A DNA stretch of 64,000 bases from the NCBI RefSeq assembly GCF_014764505.1, contig NZ_JACXWX010000010.1:86001-150000 (forward strand), read 5' to 3'. The notes below the pieces were generated by a model, which was given only the letters and a program-made list of their open reading frames with translations, ran no database searches and was not told the DNA's origin. Below, piece by piece: positions 9,001-18,331 of the stretch. Origin of the DNA: Phormidium tenue FACHB-886. Lineage in GTDB: Bacteria; Cyanobacteriota; Cyanobacteriia; Elainellales; Elainellaceae. The position numbers and the translations under genes are program-made. Every line of letters begins with the position of its first letter. Positions within the stretch are counted from its first letter, which is position 1.

Positions 9001-9332
9001 TGGCTCTACCCCTACACCCTTGCTTTTGCAGCACCCTGCGCTCGACTATTTTTGGAGCCGCCTGAAGTGCGGCTTTAGCTCGTAACCCGTGCAATTGAGA
9101 ATTGCTAGAAGTTTATATTACGCTTAGTATTCCCTGACTCGGCGTAAAGTTTTTAGGGTGATCTCAGGGGTAAATAGAATCACCTGTTTACTTTCAAGTC
9201 CTATAAAGAAGCACTCTAGGCGCGTAGCGCTGTATAAATCTCTTTAAAAAAGTTTTGCTGTAAGTGGCAGGCAAAATCTGCCACTTACAGCAAAATGTAT
9301 GAGTCTTAGTTTAGTTAAAGTACTCCTGGAAA
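9001..9332. other. Intergenic region downstream of petA with repeat tail A4
   Basis: This stretch holds the repeat tail TAGGCGCGTAGCGCTGTATA (9217-9236) and the large hairpin at 9253-9295, plus the promoter of the pentapeptide gene. No gene is supported. Confidence 0.6.
9253..9295 (-). terminator. Terminator of the petC-petA operon
   Basis: An 18-bp perfect stem (TTTTGCTGTAAGTGGCAG with its complement at 9278-9295) has a 7-base loop. On the minus strand it is followed by a run of T (CTTTTTT), so it is a canonical intrinsic terminator for petA. Confidence 0.85.
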
Positions 9333-10319
9333 TTAGAAGCTCATGCCCGCTGCTTGAACGCGCTCTACTTGCTTCTTCTTCAGCACCAGCATGATTTGAG
9401 ACAGCGTTACGGCTGCCAAAAAGGCTAGCAAACCTTTAACTCTTCCGGAGCTTTGCAGAACCACTTCTACGTCTTTTTGTCCAAAGCCGCCAACGTTGGG
9501 ATTGTTTGTCAACGGTGCGCCTGAAGCAACTTCTTCACCTTCAGAAACAATCAGTTCAGGACCTGCAGGAATAGTTTCAGTGATAGTGCTGCCATCTTCC
9601 TTAGTCAGCGTCACATCGTAGCTACCGTCATCCTTCTTGGCGATCGCTGAAATCGTTCCGGCTGCCGAAGCGGTATATATCGTGTTGTTGCTCTTTTCAC
9701 CTGTGGGATATACCTGCCCACGACCCCGGTTGGCGCCCACGTGAACCTGATACTTACCAAAGTGAACGGATTTGTCGGTGCTGGGATCGGGCGAAAGAAC
9801 TGGGAAGACGATCTCTTGATATTGCTCACCGGGCAGCGGACCTACCAGCACGATGTTGGGCTGGGTGTCGCTGTAAGGCTGGAACAGATAGTTGGGTCCC
9901 ACTTCTTCCTTCATTTCTTCGGGAATCCGGTCTTCAGGGGCGATCTTAAAGCCTTCGGGCAGCATCAGCACTGCACCTACGTTCAGCCCTCCCTTCTCGC
10001 CATTGCCCAGGACTTGCTGCACATTTGTGTCATAGGGGATTTTTATCACCGCTTTAAAGACGGTATCAGGCAGAACGGCTTGCGGCACTTCTACCTCGGT
10101 GGGCTTTGCTGCCAAGTGGCAGTTGGCGCAAACGATCCGTCCGGTTGCTTCGCGGGGGCTAGCGTAGTTTTGCTGCGCCCAGAACGGATAAGCAGCTGCG
10201 GCTTGCGGCATTGCCAAATCGCTGCCCAGGAAAAGAGTGGTGATAGTTAAAACAGTCAGGGCACTGCCAAAGAGTATTTTTTTGCCCTGGAGCAATAAGG
10301 TTGACAAAGTTGATTTCAT
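9333..10319 (-). CDS. petA: Cytochrome f (apocytochrome, PetA)
   Basis: The 328-residue precursor carries a cleavable signal ending in AAA before YPFWAQQNY, so the mature N-terminal tyrosine (about residue 44) can be the axial haem ligand. CANCH (about 64-68) is the covalent c-type haem site. [14 protein letters not shown] and [19 protein letters not shown] are conserved, and one C-terminal helix anchors it in the thylakoid. It carries electrons from the Rieske protein to plastocyanin or cytochrome c6. The ATG at 10319 is chosen over an upstream TTG at 10340. It is downstream of petC in the standard cyanobacterial petCA operon. Confidence 0.97.
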   Translation of the reverse strand: MKSTLSTLLLQGKKILFGSALTVLTITTLFLGSDLAMPQAAAAYPFWAQQNYASPREATGRIVCANCHLAAKPTEVEVPQAVLPDTVFKAVIKIPYDTNVQQVLGNGEKGGLNVGAVLMLPEGFKIAPEDRIPEEMKEEVGPNYLFQPYSDTQPNIVLVGPLPGEQYQEIVFPVLSPDPSTDKSVHFGKYQVHVGANRGRGQVYPTGEKSNNTIYTASAAGTISAIAKKDDGSYDVTLTKEDGSTITETIPAGPELIVSEGEEVASGAPLTNNPNVGGFGQKDVEVVLQSSGRVKGLLAFLAAVTLSQIMLVLKKKQVERVQAAGMSF

Positions 10320-10415
10320 GAGTTGGAGGTTCTTCAACAAAGGATGCAGGCAGGATTTCTCAACCTAGCTGCTGCACAGCACACAGCAGCCAAATAAATT
10401 ACGTCCGCTGGGGTC

Positions 10416-10958
10416 TTATGTCCACCATGGTTCTTCCTGAGTCCGGAAGTCGGTCTCTGTCCATTGTGTAAAGGCAATCTTACCGTCTTCGGTGGGCGTC
10501 GCGTGGGCAAGCGCCAGAGACAGGGGTGCGGGTCCGCGCACTACTTTGCCTTCGCTGTTGTATTGAGAGCCATGGCAGGGGCACATGAACTTGTTCTCGT
10601 TAGCGTTCCAGGGGACGACACAGCCGAGGTGGGTGCAGACGGCATTCAGCCCGTAGTTGGCGATCGCTTCTTCGCCTTCAACCGTTAAATAGGTGGGGTC
10701 GCCTTTCAAGCCCTGTGCCAAAACACGCTCTCCAGCCTTGTGTTCTGCCAGAAATTGGCTGAGGAAGATTTCGTTACCCAATGCATCTTTAGCGGTTGTG
10801 CCGCCACCGCCGCCGCCAGCCGAAGGGGGAATGAAATACTTGACGACTGGATACAGCATCCCCAGCACTGTACCCCCGCCTGCCCCAACCAACAGCAGGT
10901 TCATAAATTGGCGACGCTTTAAATCGGGGACATCAGACGATCCAGAAAGTTGAGCCAT
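10416..10958 (-). CDS. petC: Cytochrome b6f Rieske iron-sulfur protein (PetC)
   Basis: The 180-residue protein has a Tat-type N-terminus with [15 protein letters not shown], serving as uncleaved membrane anchor, a Gly-rich hinge (about 47-54), and the Rieske domain. The 2Fe-2S ligands are in CTHLGC (about 108-113) and CPCHGS (about 126-131). It passes electrons from plastoquinol to cytochrome f. About 96 bp separate it from petA, with which it should form an operon. Confidence 0.97.
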   Translation of the reverse strand: MAQLSGSSDVPDLKRRQFMNLLLVGAGGGTVLGMLYPVVKYFIPPSAGGGGGGTTAKDALGNEIFLSQFLAEHKAGERVLAQGLKGDPTYLTVEGEEAIANYGLNAVCTHLGCVVPWNANENKFMCPCHGSQYNSEGKVVRGPAPLSLALAHATPTEDGKIAFTQWTETDFRTQEEPWWT

Positions 10959-11395
10959 GATTTGACCAGAACGATTGCGAAGGGTGAGTTTTCTAGTTTG
11001 GAACAGGCTTGAGGCTGCTGCTCAGTCCTGTCAGCTTGTTCAGTCTGCTTCTCGAATTCAGAACACAGGGCTAAAACACTGGGCTAGAACTATGGGGCAG
11101 TTTAATAAACCGCCAGAGAGCAGAGCTAGCGTGCAGCCCAATAGCCAAAGCTACTCAACAGCCAAAGCTATTACGTTGCAAGATGTTTACAGTTTTCTAA
11201 TTAAGTATTATTGCACGGGATGGATACCGCGCTTCTAGAGTTTGAAAGAACGCTAGCGGCTAAAGGCGGAGATTCGCCCATTTGCGGCAGCGTGGTTTTC
11301 ATCTCCGGGTAGACATTACCCGATCGTCCGATAGCCGATCGCAAATCCTCGTAGTATCATGGCTTTGCTTGCAGTCTTCTAGGCTTTTTCCTGTC
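10959..11395. other. Intergenic region between petC and the Cys-repeat gene
   Basis: This is the divergent promoter region for petCA (minus) and the 11396 gene (plus). A short AT-rich stretch lies at about 11180-11215. No gene or strong hairpin is supported. Confidence 0.5.
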
Positions 11396-12130
11396 ATGCA
11401 ATACTTTGAACTGCGATCGCTCCGTTCTTCCCTAAAGGCAGTCCGCCTGCTGCGCCTGTCGATTGCCCAGTCCATCACGGCAGGGCTCGTTGTGACAGCA
11501 CTGCCAGCAACGGCGCTGACTTATGATGGCACCTCCGACAGCACCTTCCGCAGCACCCGTCGCGATTACCAGACCTGCATTGCAGATATCGCTGGTACAG
11601 GCGTTGAAGCGGCAGCAGCGGCAACTGCTTGTGGAGCAGCCCTCTATCCTAGAGATTTATCGCGCTGTGTCGTGAGAATTGATTCCAACACTGCCCTCAC
11701 CTCAAGCGATGCTCTGTCTAACTGTCGGGAGGTGCGTCGTCCGGTGGAGTTATCAACTTGCGTGGTAGATATTAGTTCGATCGACAACCCCACCGAATCT
11801 GAGCCGCTGCTTAATGTGGTGGATCACTGCCGTCGGAGCTTGTTGCCAGTGCGCTTCTCTGCCTGCGTTGTTGGCTTGCGGAGCCAGGCCGAGCTGTCAA
11901 CCGAGGAGATTCTCACAGACTGTATTGCTGCCACAAATCGCCCACGCGACGTACTGCCGAGCTTCCTGCCGGGTAATACAGTCCCGACTTTGCCGCCACA
12001 GGTGGAGCCACTGCAGCCCCAATCCGCCCCTGTGGCGCCGTCGTTACAGCAGCCAGCGCCAGAGCAAATCCAACAGCCAGCACCAGAGCAGCTACAGCAG
12101 CCAGCGCCAGAGCAAATCCAACAGCCATAG
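11396..12130 (+). CDS. Secreted cysteine-repeat protein of unknown function
   Basis: The product is about 244 residues. An N-terminal hydrophobic segment ending near LPATALTYDG looks like a signal peptide. The body has four consecutive repeats of roughly 40-45 residues, each with two cysteines; examples are LSRCVVRI...SNCREVRRP and LSTCVVDI...DHCRRSLLP. The paired spacing suggests disulfides in the periplasm. The tail is Pro/Gln-rich with three exact-length octapeptides of QQPAPEQ(I/L) type. The ATG at 11396 is chosen because it directly precedes the signal-like segment. I do not recognise a named family. Confidence 0.7.
   Translation: MQYFELRSLRSSLKAVRLLRLSIAQSITAGLVVTALPATALTYDGTSDSTFRSTRRDYQTCIADIAGTGVEAAAAATACGAALYPRDLSRCVVRIDSNTALTSSDALSNCREVRRPVELSTCVVDISSIDNPTESEPLLNVVDHCRRSLLPVRFSACVVGLRSQAELSTEEILTDCIAATNRPRDVLPSFLPGNTVPTLPPQVEPLQPQSAPVAPSLQQPAPEQIQQPAPEQLQQPAPEQIQQP
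12047..12130. repeat. Three 24-bp tandem units at the gene's 3' end
   Basis: Units begin at 12047, 12071 and 12095, each encoding QQPAPEQ plus I or L; a partial fourth unit ends in the stop codon. First and third units are identical, suggesting recent slippage. Confidence 0.85.
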
Positions 12131-12150
12131 GTGCAAACGAGTAACTGCAG

Positions 12151-12194
12151 AAAGCAAAAAGGAAGCGGGGCAAACCTCGCTTCCTTTTTGCTTT
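12151..12194. terminator. Bidirectional intrinsic terminator
   Basis: A 17-bp perfect stem (AAAGCAAAAAGGAAGCG with its complement at 12178-12194) has A-rich and T-rich flanks. It is shared by the converging Cys-repeat gene and psbO. Confidence 0.9.
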
Positions 12195-12213
12195 TTACTA
12201 TTAGCTCACGCCT

Positions 12214-13050
12214 CTACACATCAGCCTGTTCGACCCGGGCATAGAATGAGCCGCGAATGCGGACATCGACTGGGGGTTTGCCACCCATGTCCGTGTCCGA
12301 GGGCTGGATACTTTGGAACGTTCCAGCGATCTCCCCGGTGGTATTGTTCACTTTGGAAACCTGCAGCGAAATCTCGCCTTTGCCGGTCACAAAGCTCTTC
12401 ATGTTTTCCTTAATCAATTCTTCATCGTCCGCACGAGAGGGCAGCGCCACCGCGTTGTCGTAGCCGGAGGTCAAGCCACGTCCTTTCGGATCGAGGAAGT
12501 TAGAAGTGCGGTAGGAAGGCACTTCAAACTCGCCAACGAAGTCTGTGGAGGTGTTGATGCTGCCGGAGCTACCTTCAGCACTAGCAACGAGCTGCTTGAT
12601 GGTGAACAGGAAGGGCACGAGTTCGCCGTTGGGTAACTTGACGGTGATGGCTTGGAAATCAAACCCATCTTCTTCAATGAAGGTTAGATCGCCGTTGGGA
12701 TTAGCCTTAAGCTTGCCGCTGACCTGATCGATCGTAGACGTAGCCCGTGTTGTGACTTTGCCTGAGATGTACTGAGCTTCCCGACGCTTGGTAGTTTCTT
12801 CTTTGACCTCAACGGTCACAGGCTGTAGGCAGAGTCCCGTAATGGTGTAAGACTGATCTGGGGCGATCGGGATAGAACCCCGGCTGGTCACTTCCTCTAG
12901 CTGTGGACAATTGTTTGCCAGTCCAGTGTTTCTGATGTCTTCGTAGGTAAGAGCTGCTGTAGACGTGGGGGAGCCATTACTACAGGCAGTCAACAAACCC
13001 AAGCATATTGCCACAAATGCAGCGATTAAAGCGCGATACCTCATGGTCAA
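12214..13050 (-). CDS. psbO: Photosystem II manganese-stabilising protein (PsbO)
   Basis: The 278-residue precursor has an N-terminal export signal with LLTACSNG, followed by LTYEDIRNTGLANNCPQL, the hallmark of PsbO. Further conserved blocks are GLCLQPVTVEVKEE, FTIKQLVAS and FLDPKGRGLTSGYDNAVALP. The two cysteines of the conserved disulfide are at NNCPQL and GLCLQP. The protein is a lumenal beta-barrel that stabilises the Mn4CaO5 oxygen-evolving cluster. The ATG lies at 13050. Confidence 0.96.
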   Translation of the reverse strand: MTMRYRALIAAFVAICLGLLTACSNGSPTSTAALTYEDIRNTGLANNCPQLEEVTSRGSIPIAPDQSYTITGLCLQPVTVEVKEETTKRREAQYISGKVTTRATSTIDQVSGKLKANPNGDLTFIEEDGFDFQAITVKLPNGELVPFLFTIKQLVASAEGSSGSINTSTDFVGEFEVPSYRTSNFLDPKGRGLTSGYDNAVALPSRADDEELIKENMKSFVTGKGEISLQVSKVNNTTGEIAGTFQSIQPSDTDMGGKPPVDVRIRGSFYARVEQADV

Positions 13051-13581
13051 CCTCTAGTATCTAATGTGGAAACCACCAATGTGATCTTAAAAATAAGGGC
13101 GGTCGCTTGTACCCAAGCGCCAATCAGTCCAGGGGGCAACGCTGGGTTTGCTAGGCTGAGTTCGGTAGAGATGAGTCAAGACTCACCTGTATTTCAAGCC
13201 CCAAACGGCTTGCCTTGAAGACTTCAATACTGAATTTTACAAGACCTTGTAGCATTTGTTTTGTCCTGTAAAGCAAATTCAGTTTTCTTGCAGCTGATCG
13301 AGGCGGCAAAATTAGCTGAGTTACCGATCGGCAGAAGATTTGTTCTATTTTGGGATCTGAGTTGGTTTGTCAAGTTCTGTGAATTAAAAATGAAGCCAAA
13401 GTCAAATTCGTGGTGGCTGAGTCTGAATTTATAGAAGTTTTTGAGTAGATTTACAAAGATGTGGAGTGTGGCAGATTGTTTGGAGACCTATAGCGCCTAT
13501 GGACAGCTGATGATCGGCATTCAAAACGACACATCTAACGCCCCTCATCCTATGCTTGATTCGTAAATTAGGAGTTTGGTG
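13051..13581. other. Intergenic region upstream of psbO
   Basis: Contains the psbO promoter and the leader of the 13582 gene. No coding frame with family support and no long hairpin was seen. Confidence 0.5.
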
Positions 13582-14001
13582 ATGAACGAAGCGGATGAAA
13601 TTAACGTTAAGCGAGCGATCGCCGCTGCCACCGCTACGGATACAAGCCTTAGCGGCAACATTGTGAACATAGATATTCCTAGCCCAAACCTGATTAGCCC
13701 TGACCCTGCACAAAAGCAGGAGTTAGAGGCGATCGCTATGCTGATTCGCACCACTGCGCAAACCTGTAAAGGTCAAAATTTGAAGCTGCTGGCGCTGCTG
13801 CGGCTAATCGAGTCGCTGCACCAGGAAATTCGGGATGGGCTATTCCAGGAGTCACTGCCAGAGAACCGGCAAGCCCTGTATGCGCTGTTGCGCGATATTG
13901 AAGCAGATGGCGGTTGGCCCTACATTCACCGGATGAAGCTGCAAGCATTTTTGGCAAACCTGCTAGAGGAGCCTGAAGAAGAAACGCCGCCTCAGTCCTA
14001 A
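13582..14001 (+). CDS. Conserved-looking hypothetical protein
   Basis: The product is 139 residues, soluble and mostly helical: LEAIAMLIRTTAQTCKGQNLKLL, then LRLIESLHQEIRDGLF, and an acidic C-terminus (EEPEEETPPQS). GGAG sits seven bases before the ATG at 13582; an adjacent GTG at 13579 is an alternative. No membrane segment, signal or recognised motif is present. It is isolated between psbO and clpP. Confidence 0.65.
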   Translation: MNEADEINVKRAIAAATATDTSLSGNIVNIDIPSPNLISPDPAQKQELEAIAMLIRTTAQTCKGQNLKLLALLRLIESLHQEIRDGLFQESLPENRQALYALLRDIEADGGWPYIHRMKLQAFLANLLEEPEEETPPQS

Positions 14002-14040
14002 TGCGGTTAATCCTAATGCGATTAATCCTAATGCGGTTAG
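13996..14040. repeat. Three 15-bp tandem units across a stop codon
   Basis: Units TCCTAATGCGGTTAA, TCCTAATGCGATTAA and TCCTAATGCGGTTAG begin at 13996, 14011 and 14026. The first contains the TAA stop of the preceding gene. Confidence 0.85.
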
Positions 14041-14172
14041 TAAAGCTACCTTTCCGGCTTTATGCAGCTTCAACGCGATAAATAGCGGTATTAGTGTGGA
14101 TCTCCGTATCCTAGCTCTATCTGGGGGCGGGCGATCGCTAGAATGATAGGAAAGCTACATTCAGAGAATTCC

Positions 14173-14787
14173 ATGATTCCTACCGTTATTGAACAGTCTG
14201 GTCGCGGCGAACGAGCCTTTGATATCTATTCTCGGCTGCTGCGTGAGCGAATCATTTTCTTGGGACAGCCGATCGACTCGGATGTCGCCAACCTGATCGT
14301 GGCGCAGATGCTTTTCCTAGAAGCCGAAGACCCCGACAAAGACATTTTCCTCTACATCAACTCCCCAGGCGGCTCGGTAATGGCAGGGCTGGGGATTTTT
14401 GACACGATGAACCACATCCGCCCAGATGTTTCCACGATCTGTGTTGGGCTAGCCGCTAGCATGGGGGCATTTCTGCTTAGCGCTGGCACCAAAGGCAAAC
14501 GGCTAAGCCTGCCTAACTCGCGCATCATGATCCACCAGCCGCTAGGGGGCGCGCAGGGGCAAGCGGCAGATATTGAGATCCAGGCAAAAGAGATTTTGTA
14601 TCACAAGCGCCGTCTCAATGAGTGGTTGGCAGCTCATACAGGTCAGCCAATCGATCGCATTGAGCAAGACACCGAACGTGACTTCTTTATGTCGGCAAAC
14701 GAAGCCAGAGACTATGGCTTAATTGACCAAGTGATCGACAAGCGCGCGATCGGCAATCCAGCCGCTGCTGCCGCTGCTGCCAGCTAG
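14173..14787 (+). CDS. clpP: ATP-dependent Clp protease proteolytic subunit
   Basis: The 204-residue peptidase starts [20 protein letters not shown], the usual ClpP N-terminus. The catalytic triad is visible as Ser in GLAASMGAF (about 96), His in MIHQPLGG (about 121) and Asp in ERDFFMSA (about 170). It forms the tetradecameric barrel that degrades substrates unfolded by ClpC or ClpX. Upstream in-frame codons from 14143 exist, but the ATG at 14173 fits the family. Cyanobacteria carry several clpP paralogues; which one this is cannot be decided here. The tail ends in an Ala run. Confidence 0.95.
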   Translation: MIPTVIEQSGRGERAFDIYSRLLRERIIFLGQPIDSDVANLIVAQMLFLEAEDPDKDIFLYINSPGGSVMAGLGIFDTMNHIRPDVSTICVGLAASMGAFLLSAGTKGKRLSLPNSRIMIHQPLGGAQGQAADIEIQAKEILYHKRRLNEWLAAHTGQPIDRIEQDTERDFFMSANEARDYGLIDQVIDKRAIGNPAAAAAAAS

Positions 14788-14829
14788 GGCTCCTTAAATC
14801 AATCACTACTATCCTGTATCCTGTCTAAA

Positions 14830-14859
14830 AAAGACCGACGCCCATAGGAGTCGGTCTTT
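14830..14859. terminator. Intrinsic terminator between convergent genes
   Basis: A 10-bp perfect stem (AAAGACCGAC/GTCGGTCTTT) with a 10-base loop and A/T flanks lies between clpP and the minus-strand gene at 14866. Confidence 0.85.
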
Positions 14860-14865
14860 CTGTAT

Positions 14866-15831
14866 CTAAAACAGCGACTGTGCTGAAGAGGGCTGCGCCT
14901 CTAGATAGCTGAGAAAGTCTAGCAGCTCGCTGTCGTCTAGCTCTTGGCGCGATCGCTTCCCATAGGTATCTTTCAGATAGCGCCGTCCTTGTTCAGTCGT
15001 CCAGCCAAGCCGTTTCATCTCAACGCTGATTTTGGCAATTTCGTTAGAGCGATCGCCGGGTTCTTTGCTAGGCTCTGCCGCCGGTGGAGCGGCTGAGGGT
15101 TCTGGAGGTGGCTCTTTGCGTTTGCTAGCTCTGCTTGATTTAGTGGGTGGAGGCGGCGGCAACGGCTCTGCGGCGCTCGTAAGCGGTAGCTCAAAATCAA
15201 CAATTTCGGGTGTGATCGGGGTTGGCTCCACTGCTGATGCTGCTTGCTCTGTGACTGGTTCGGCTGAGTAATCGGCCGAGTAATCGGCTGAGTAATCAGC
15301 TGAGTAATCGATTGAAGGAAACGAAAGCAGGGGTTCAGGCTCTAAGTTAGAGGTAGCGTTGGGCTGAGCGACAGCCGCATAGTCAGAGCCTAAATCTAAA
15401 CCCAATCCTGAAGAAGTCGGAGAAGCCAGGGTGGCTAAGTCAGGCTGAGGGGGTGGAGAAACTTCAGGATAGGCAGATGCGATCGGCGAGGCGCTGCTTG
15501 GCTCCTGCAGAGAGTAGTCATTTGGCGTTAGGGACTGATTGTTTAACGAAGGCAGGTCTAAAGACGGCAAGGGGGTGGGATCCGGCACATTTAACGGCGT
15601 ATGCAAACCCAAGGCTTCTAGCGCTCTGATTTTTGCTCGATCTTCAGCAGCTTCGATCGTCGGAGCAGATGCCATGCCGCTCGCCAATGTAGCACCGCTG
15701 CTTTGAGCCAAAGCACGCACTACATAGCTGTCTTGGTGAATTGTCAAAAGCTCAGCGACGATCGCACCCATTGGATAGCGGGCTTTAAAGTCGGTTAGGA
15801 GGGCTGACAGGGTTGAAGGATGGAGTGACAA
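14866..15831 (-). CDS. Low-complexity protein with annealase-like N-terminus
   Basis: The 321-residue product has three parts. Residues 1 to about 80 (YVVRALAQSSGATLASGMAS then EAAEDRAKIRALEALGL) resemble the pattern seen in Rad52-like and related single-strand annealing proteins. Residues about 85-260 are Pro/Ser/Ala-rich and probably disordered, with four SADY units. The last 60 residues (ISVEMKRLGWTTEQGRRYLK, then YGKRSRQELDDSELLDFLSY) form a compact helical module that recurs at the C-terminus of cyanobacterial proteins. A DNA-related role is only a suggestion. It is convergent with clpP. Confidence 0.65.
   Translation of the reverse strand: MSLHPSTLSALLTDFKARYPMGAIVAELLTIHQDSYVVRALAQSSGATLASGMASAPTIEAAEDRAKIRALEALGLHTPLNVPDPTPLPSLDLPSLNNQSLTPNDYSLQEPSSASPIASAYPEVSPPPQPDLATLASPTSSGLGLDLGSDYAAVAQPNATSNLEPEPLLSFPSIDYSADYSADYSADYSAEPVTEQAASAVEPTPITPEIVDFELPLTSAAEPLPPPPPTKSSRASKRKEPPPEPSAAPPAAEPSKEPGDRSNEIAKISVEMKRLGWTTEQGRRYLKDTYGKRSRQELDDSELLDFLSYLEAQPSSAQSLF
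15261..15308. repeat. Four 12-bp tandem units encoding SADY
   Basis: Units CGGCTGAGTAAT, CGGCCGAGTAAT, CGGCTGAGTAAT and CAGCTGAGTAAT lie in frame in the disordered middle of the 14866-15831 gene. Confidence 0.85.
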
Positions 15832-16078
15832 GGCTAAGGGCTGTTACAGTTTGAAGGGGTCGCTGAAATAGTAGCCCAAAAATGCTATTCTGTCCGTTCG
15901 ATTGCGGCGGCAAACTCTAGATTCTGTTCGGGGGTCTATAATGCTTCAGAGCCGAAGACGTTAAGCTGAGAGAGGAGCTGTGCCTGCAAATGCTCCAAGC
16001 TGAAATCGATCGAACAGGCAGCCTTCAACAGAAGTGCAGTTTTAAGAAGTCCAGAGAAGTCCAGGTTTTTCCCAATTG

Positions 16079-16873
16079 ATGTTAGACCAACTCCTAAGCT
16101 ATTCCTCCAATATTGGCGTCGATACGCTGCTCTTGTTGCCCGTCTTGGTGTCGCTAGAGGTTGTCCTGTCGGCAGACAATGCGATCGCCCTTGCCGCCAT
16201 TGCCCAAGGGCTAGACGGGCAGCAGATGCAGAGCCGTGCCCTCAACGTGGGTCTAATTTTTGCTTTCTGCCTGCGGGTTGTTCTAATTTTGACGGCGACC
16301 TGGGTGATTCAATTTTGGCAGTTTGAGCTGTTAGGTGCTGCCTATCTGCTGTGGCTTGTGTTTCAGTATTTTACCTCCTCTAGAGAGGATGCCGAAACGT
16401 CGCAAAATCATCCGCATCACGGACCCAGGTTTGCTTCGCTCTGGCAAGCCATTCCCATGATCGCCATCACTGACTTAGCGTTTTCGCTCGATAGCGTTAC
16501 AACCGCGATCGCTGTTTCCAAAGAAACCTGGCTGGTTTTAACAGGCGGCTTTATCGGTGTGGTTACGCTGCGTTTCATGGCAGGGCTGTTTATTCGCTGG
16601 CTCACAGAGTTTGAGCATTTGGAAGATGCAGGTTTTGTCACGGTGGCACTGGTCGGCATCCGGCTACTGCTGCGGGTGTTTGACTCAGACTTTATCCCGC
16701 CAGAGTGGTTGATGGTGACGCTGATCGGCTTGCTGTTTACCTGGGGCTTTTCCAAGCGCACGGAACAGCCAGAAGCCAAACTAACAGAAACGCCCCCCAC
16801 AGCAGTTGAGCCACAGGAGACGGTAGACGACGACACCACTGAGCCAAAAGAACCTCAGCTGACGGTGGAGTAA
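16079..16873 (+). CDS. TerC-family integral membrane protein
   Basis: The 264-residue protein has about seven hydrophobic segments. The metal-site motif SLEVVLSADNAIALAAIA in the first helix and ITDLAFSLDSVTTAIAVS in a central helix carry the paired acidic residues typical of TerC. Family members export or handle manganese and other metals. The C-terminal 40 residues are Pro/Thr/Glu-rich and cytosolic. The ATG at 16079 follows an in-frame TTG at 16076. I looked for a yybP-ykoY manganese riboswitch upstream and did not find its conserved loops. Confidence 0.85.
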   Translation: MLDQLLSYSSNIGVDTLLLLPVLVSLEVVLSADNAIALAAIAQGLDGQQMQSRALNVGLIFAFCLRVVLILTATWVIQFWQFELLGAAYLLWLVFQYFTSSREDAETSQNHPHHGPRFASLWQAIPMIAITDLAFSLDSVTTAIAVSKETWLVLTGGFIGVVTLRFMAGLFIRWLTEFEHLEDAGFVTVALVGIRLLLRVFDSDFIPPEWLMVTLIGLLFTWGFSKRTEQPEAKLTETPPTAVEPQETVDDDTTEPKEPQLTVE

Positions 16874-16895
16874 GCTCACGCCTTAGCTAGTAAGC

Positions 16896-18002
16896 TCAGG
16901 TCTTAGCTTTAGAGGCCCGCAGCTGACCGCAGGCGGCATCTGCTTCCAGCCCGCGCGACCAGCGAACGCTGACGGCAATGTGGCGATCGCGCAATGCCTT
17001 CATAAAGGCTTGCACCCGACGTGGATCGGGACGCTTGTAGTCAGCTTCCTGGATGGGATTGTAGGGGATCAGGTTTACGTGGCTCTGGAAACCCTGCAGG
17101 TGCTCGGCGAGTTCGGCAGCATGTTCTGGGCGATCGTTCAGCTCTGCCAGCAAAATATACTCAAACGTGACCCGCCGTCCTGTCGTTTTCACGTAATCGC
17201 GGCACTCGTTTAGCAGCGCCTCTAGCGAGTAGTGGTGAGCACTAGGAATGAGCTGTTTACGCAGTTCCTGATTAGAAGCATGAAGACTAATTGCCAGCGT
17301 CACCTGTAGCTGTTGCTCTGCCAAACGGTGAATACGCCCGGGGATGCCAACCGTCGAAATTGTGATCGATCGCTGCCCAATTCCCACATCCTGATTGATC
17401 GATCGAACTGCGCCCAGCGTATTGTCCAGGTTCATCAGTGGCTCACCCATGCCCATGAAGACAATATTGCTGACTCGGTGCTGAAAATCTTCCTGTACGG
17501 TCAACACCTGATCGACAATTTCGTGGATTGCCAAGTTACGCTGAAACCCGCCTTTGCCGGTTGCACAAAAATCACACGCCATCGGACAGCCGACCTGCGA
17601 AGATACACAAACGGTGAGGCGATCGATCGCCCCGTTTGGCTTGAAGGTAGGAATGCCTACCGCCTCAACGATCTGCCCGTCTGCCAACTGCAGTAAAAAC
17701 TTGACTGTGCCATCTGGTGCTGCCGAGCGGTAGTGTAGCGTTGAGCGTCCGATTGCTACATCTGCGTGGTCGGCTCGCCACTGTTTAGGAAAAACCGAAA
17801 TTTCGCTGAGCGAGCGTGCCCCTTGCTGATAGAGCCACTGGTGAAGCTGTTTGCCGCGATAGGCGGGCTGTCCCTGCTGCTGTACCCACTCGGTTAGCTG
17901 ACTCAGCGATCGCCCTAGCAGAGGCGAATCAGACGGCAGTGCAGCAGATTGGGTTGCAGCAGGTTGAGCGGCAGTAGACAATTGAAGTGGGGAAGAAGAC
18001 AT
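16896..18002 (-). CDS. rlmN: Dual-specificity RNA methyltransferase RlmN
   Basis: The product of 368 residues is a radical SAM enzyme that methylates C2 of A2503 in 23S rRNA and A37 of some tRNAs. The CX3CX2C cluster motif is [28 protein letters not shown], the ISLHAS segment and the [15 protein letters not shown] block are typical. The second catalytic cysteine lies in [12 protein letters not shown] near the C-terminus. The ATG at 18002 is preferred to a TTG at 18017. Confidence 0.95.
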   Translation of the reverse strand: MSSSPLQLSTAAQPAATQSAALPSDSPLLGRSLSQLTEWVQQQGQPAYRGKQLHQWLYQQGARSLSEISVFPKQWRADHADVAIGRSTLHYRSAAPDGTVKFLLQLADGQIVEAVGIPTFKPNGAIDRLTVCVSSQVGCPMACDFCATGKGGFQRNLAIHEIVDQVLTVQEDFQHRVSNIVFMGMGEPLMNLDNTLGAVRSINQDVGIGQRSITISTVGIPGRIHRLAEQQLQVTLAISLHASNQELRKQLIPSAHHYSLEALLNECRDYVKTTGRRVTFEYILLAELNDRPEHAAELAEHLQGFQSHVNLIPYNPIQEADYKRPDPRRVQAFMKALRDRHIAVSVRWSRGLEADAACGQLRASKAKT

Positions 18003-18331
18003 ATCGAAACCAGGCAAACAACAAACGCCAGTGGTGGGATTAAGCTCAAGATGTGAAAGGCAACTTTACCGGGTCTTTCAGGCATCTTGAAACCTGAAAG
18101 ACTACTCAAACGCCTACTCTCATCGTAAAGGATAGCGCCCAGAGCGTGGGCTTCACCACGCCGAGCAGCTCACCTGAAAATTGTCTTCACGCTTTACAGA
18201 TCTACTTGCAATATGGTGAATAGACCCTAGAATCAATACTATTTAGCCAGGTCGAATTTAGCCAGGTCGAAAGTTCACCGAGTTTGGAGTTCACCTAGCC
18301 CAGCATTCACTGAGTCTGGAGTTCAACCATC
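18003..18331. other. Leader and promoter region of the NB-ARC gene, with direct repeats
   Basis: Just before the NB-ARC gene are two exact copies of ATTTAGCCAGGTCGA (18241-18255 and 18256-18270). They are followed by looser repeats of GAGTTCACC/GAGTTCAACC type up to the start codon. A hairpin with GTCTTTCAGG/CCTGAAAGAC arms lies near 18073-18101. Confidence 0.6.

Noticed and set aside
10975-11238. 87-codon plus-strand open frame upstream of petC
   Set aside because: Lies in the divergent promoter region, with no motif.
15832-16078. Possible yybP-ykoY manganese riboswitch before the TerC-family gene
   Set aside because: The conserved loop sequences are not visible in the leader.
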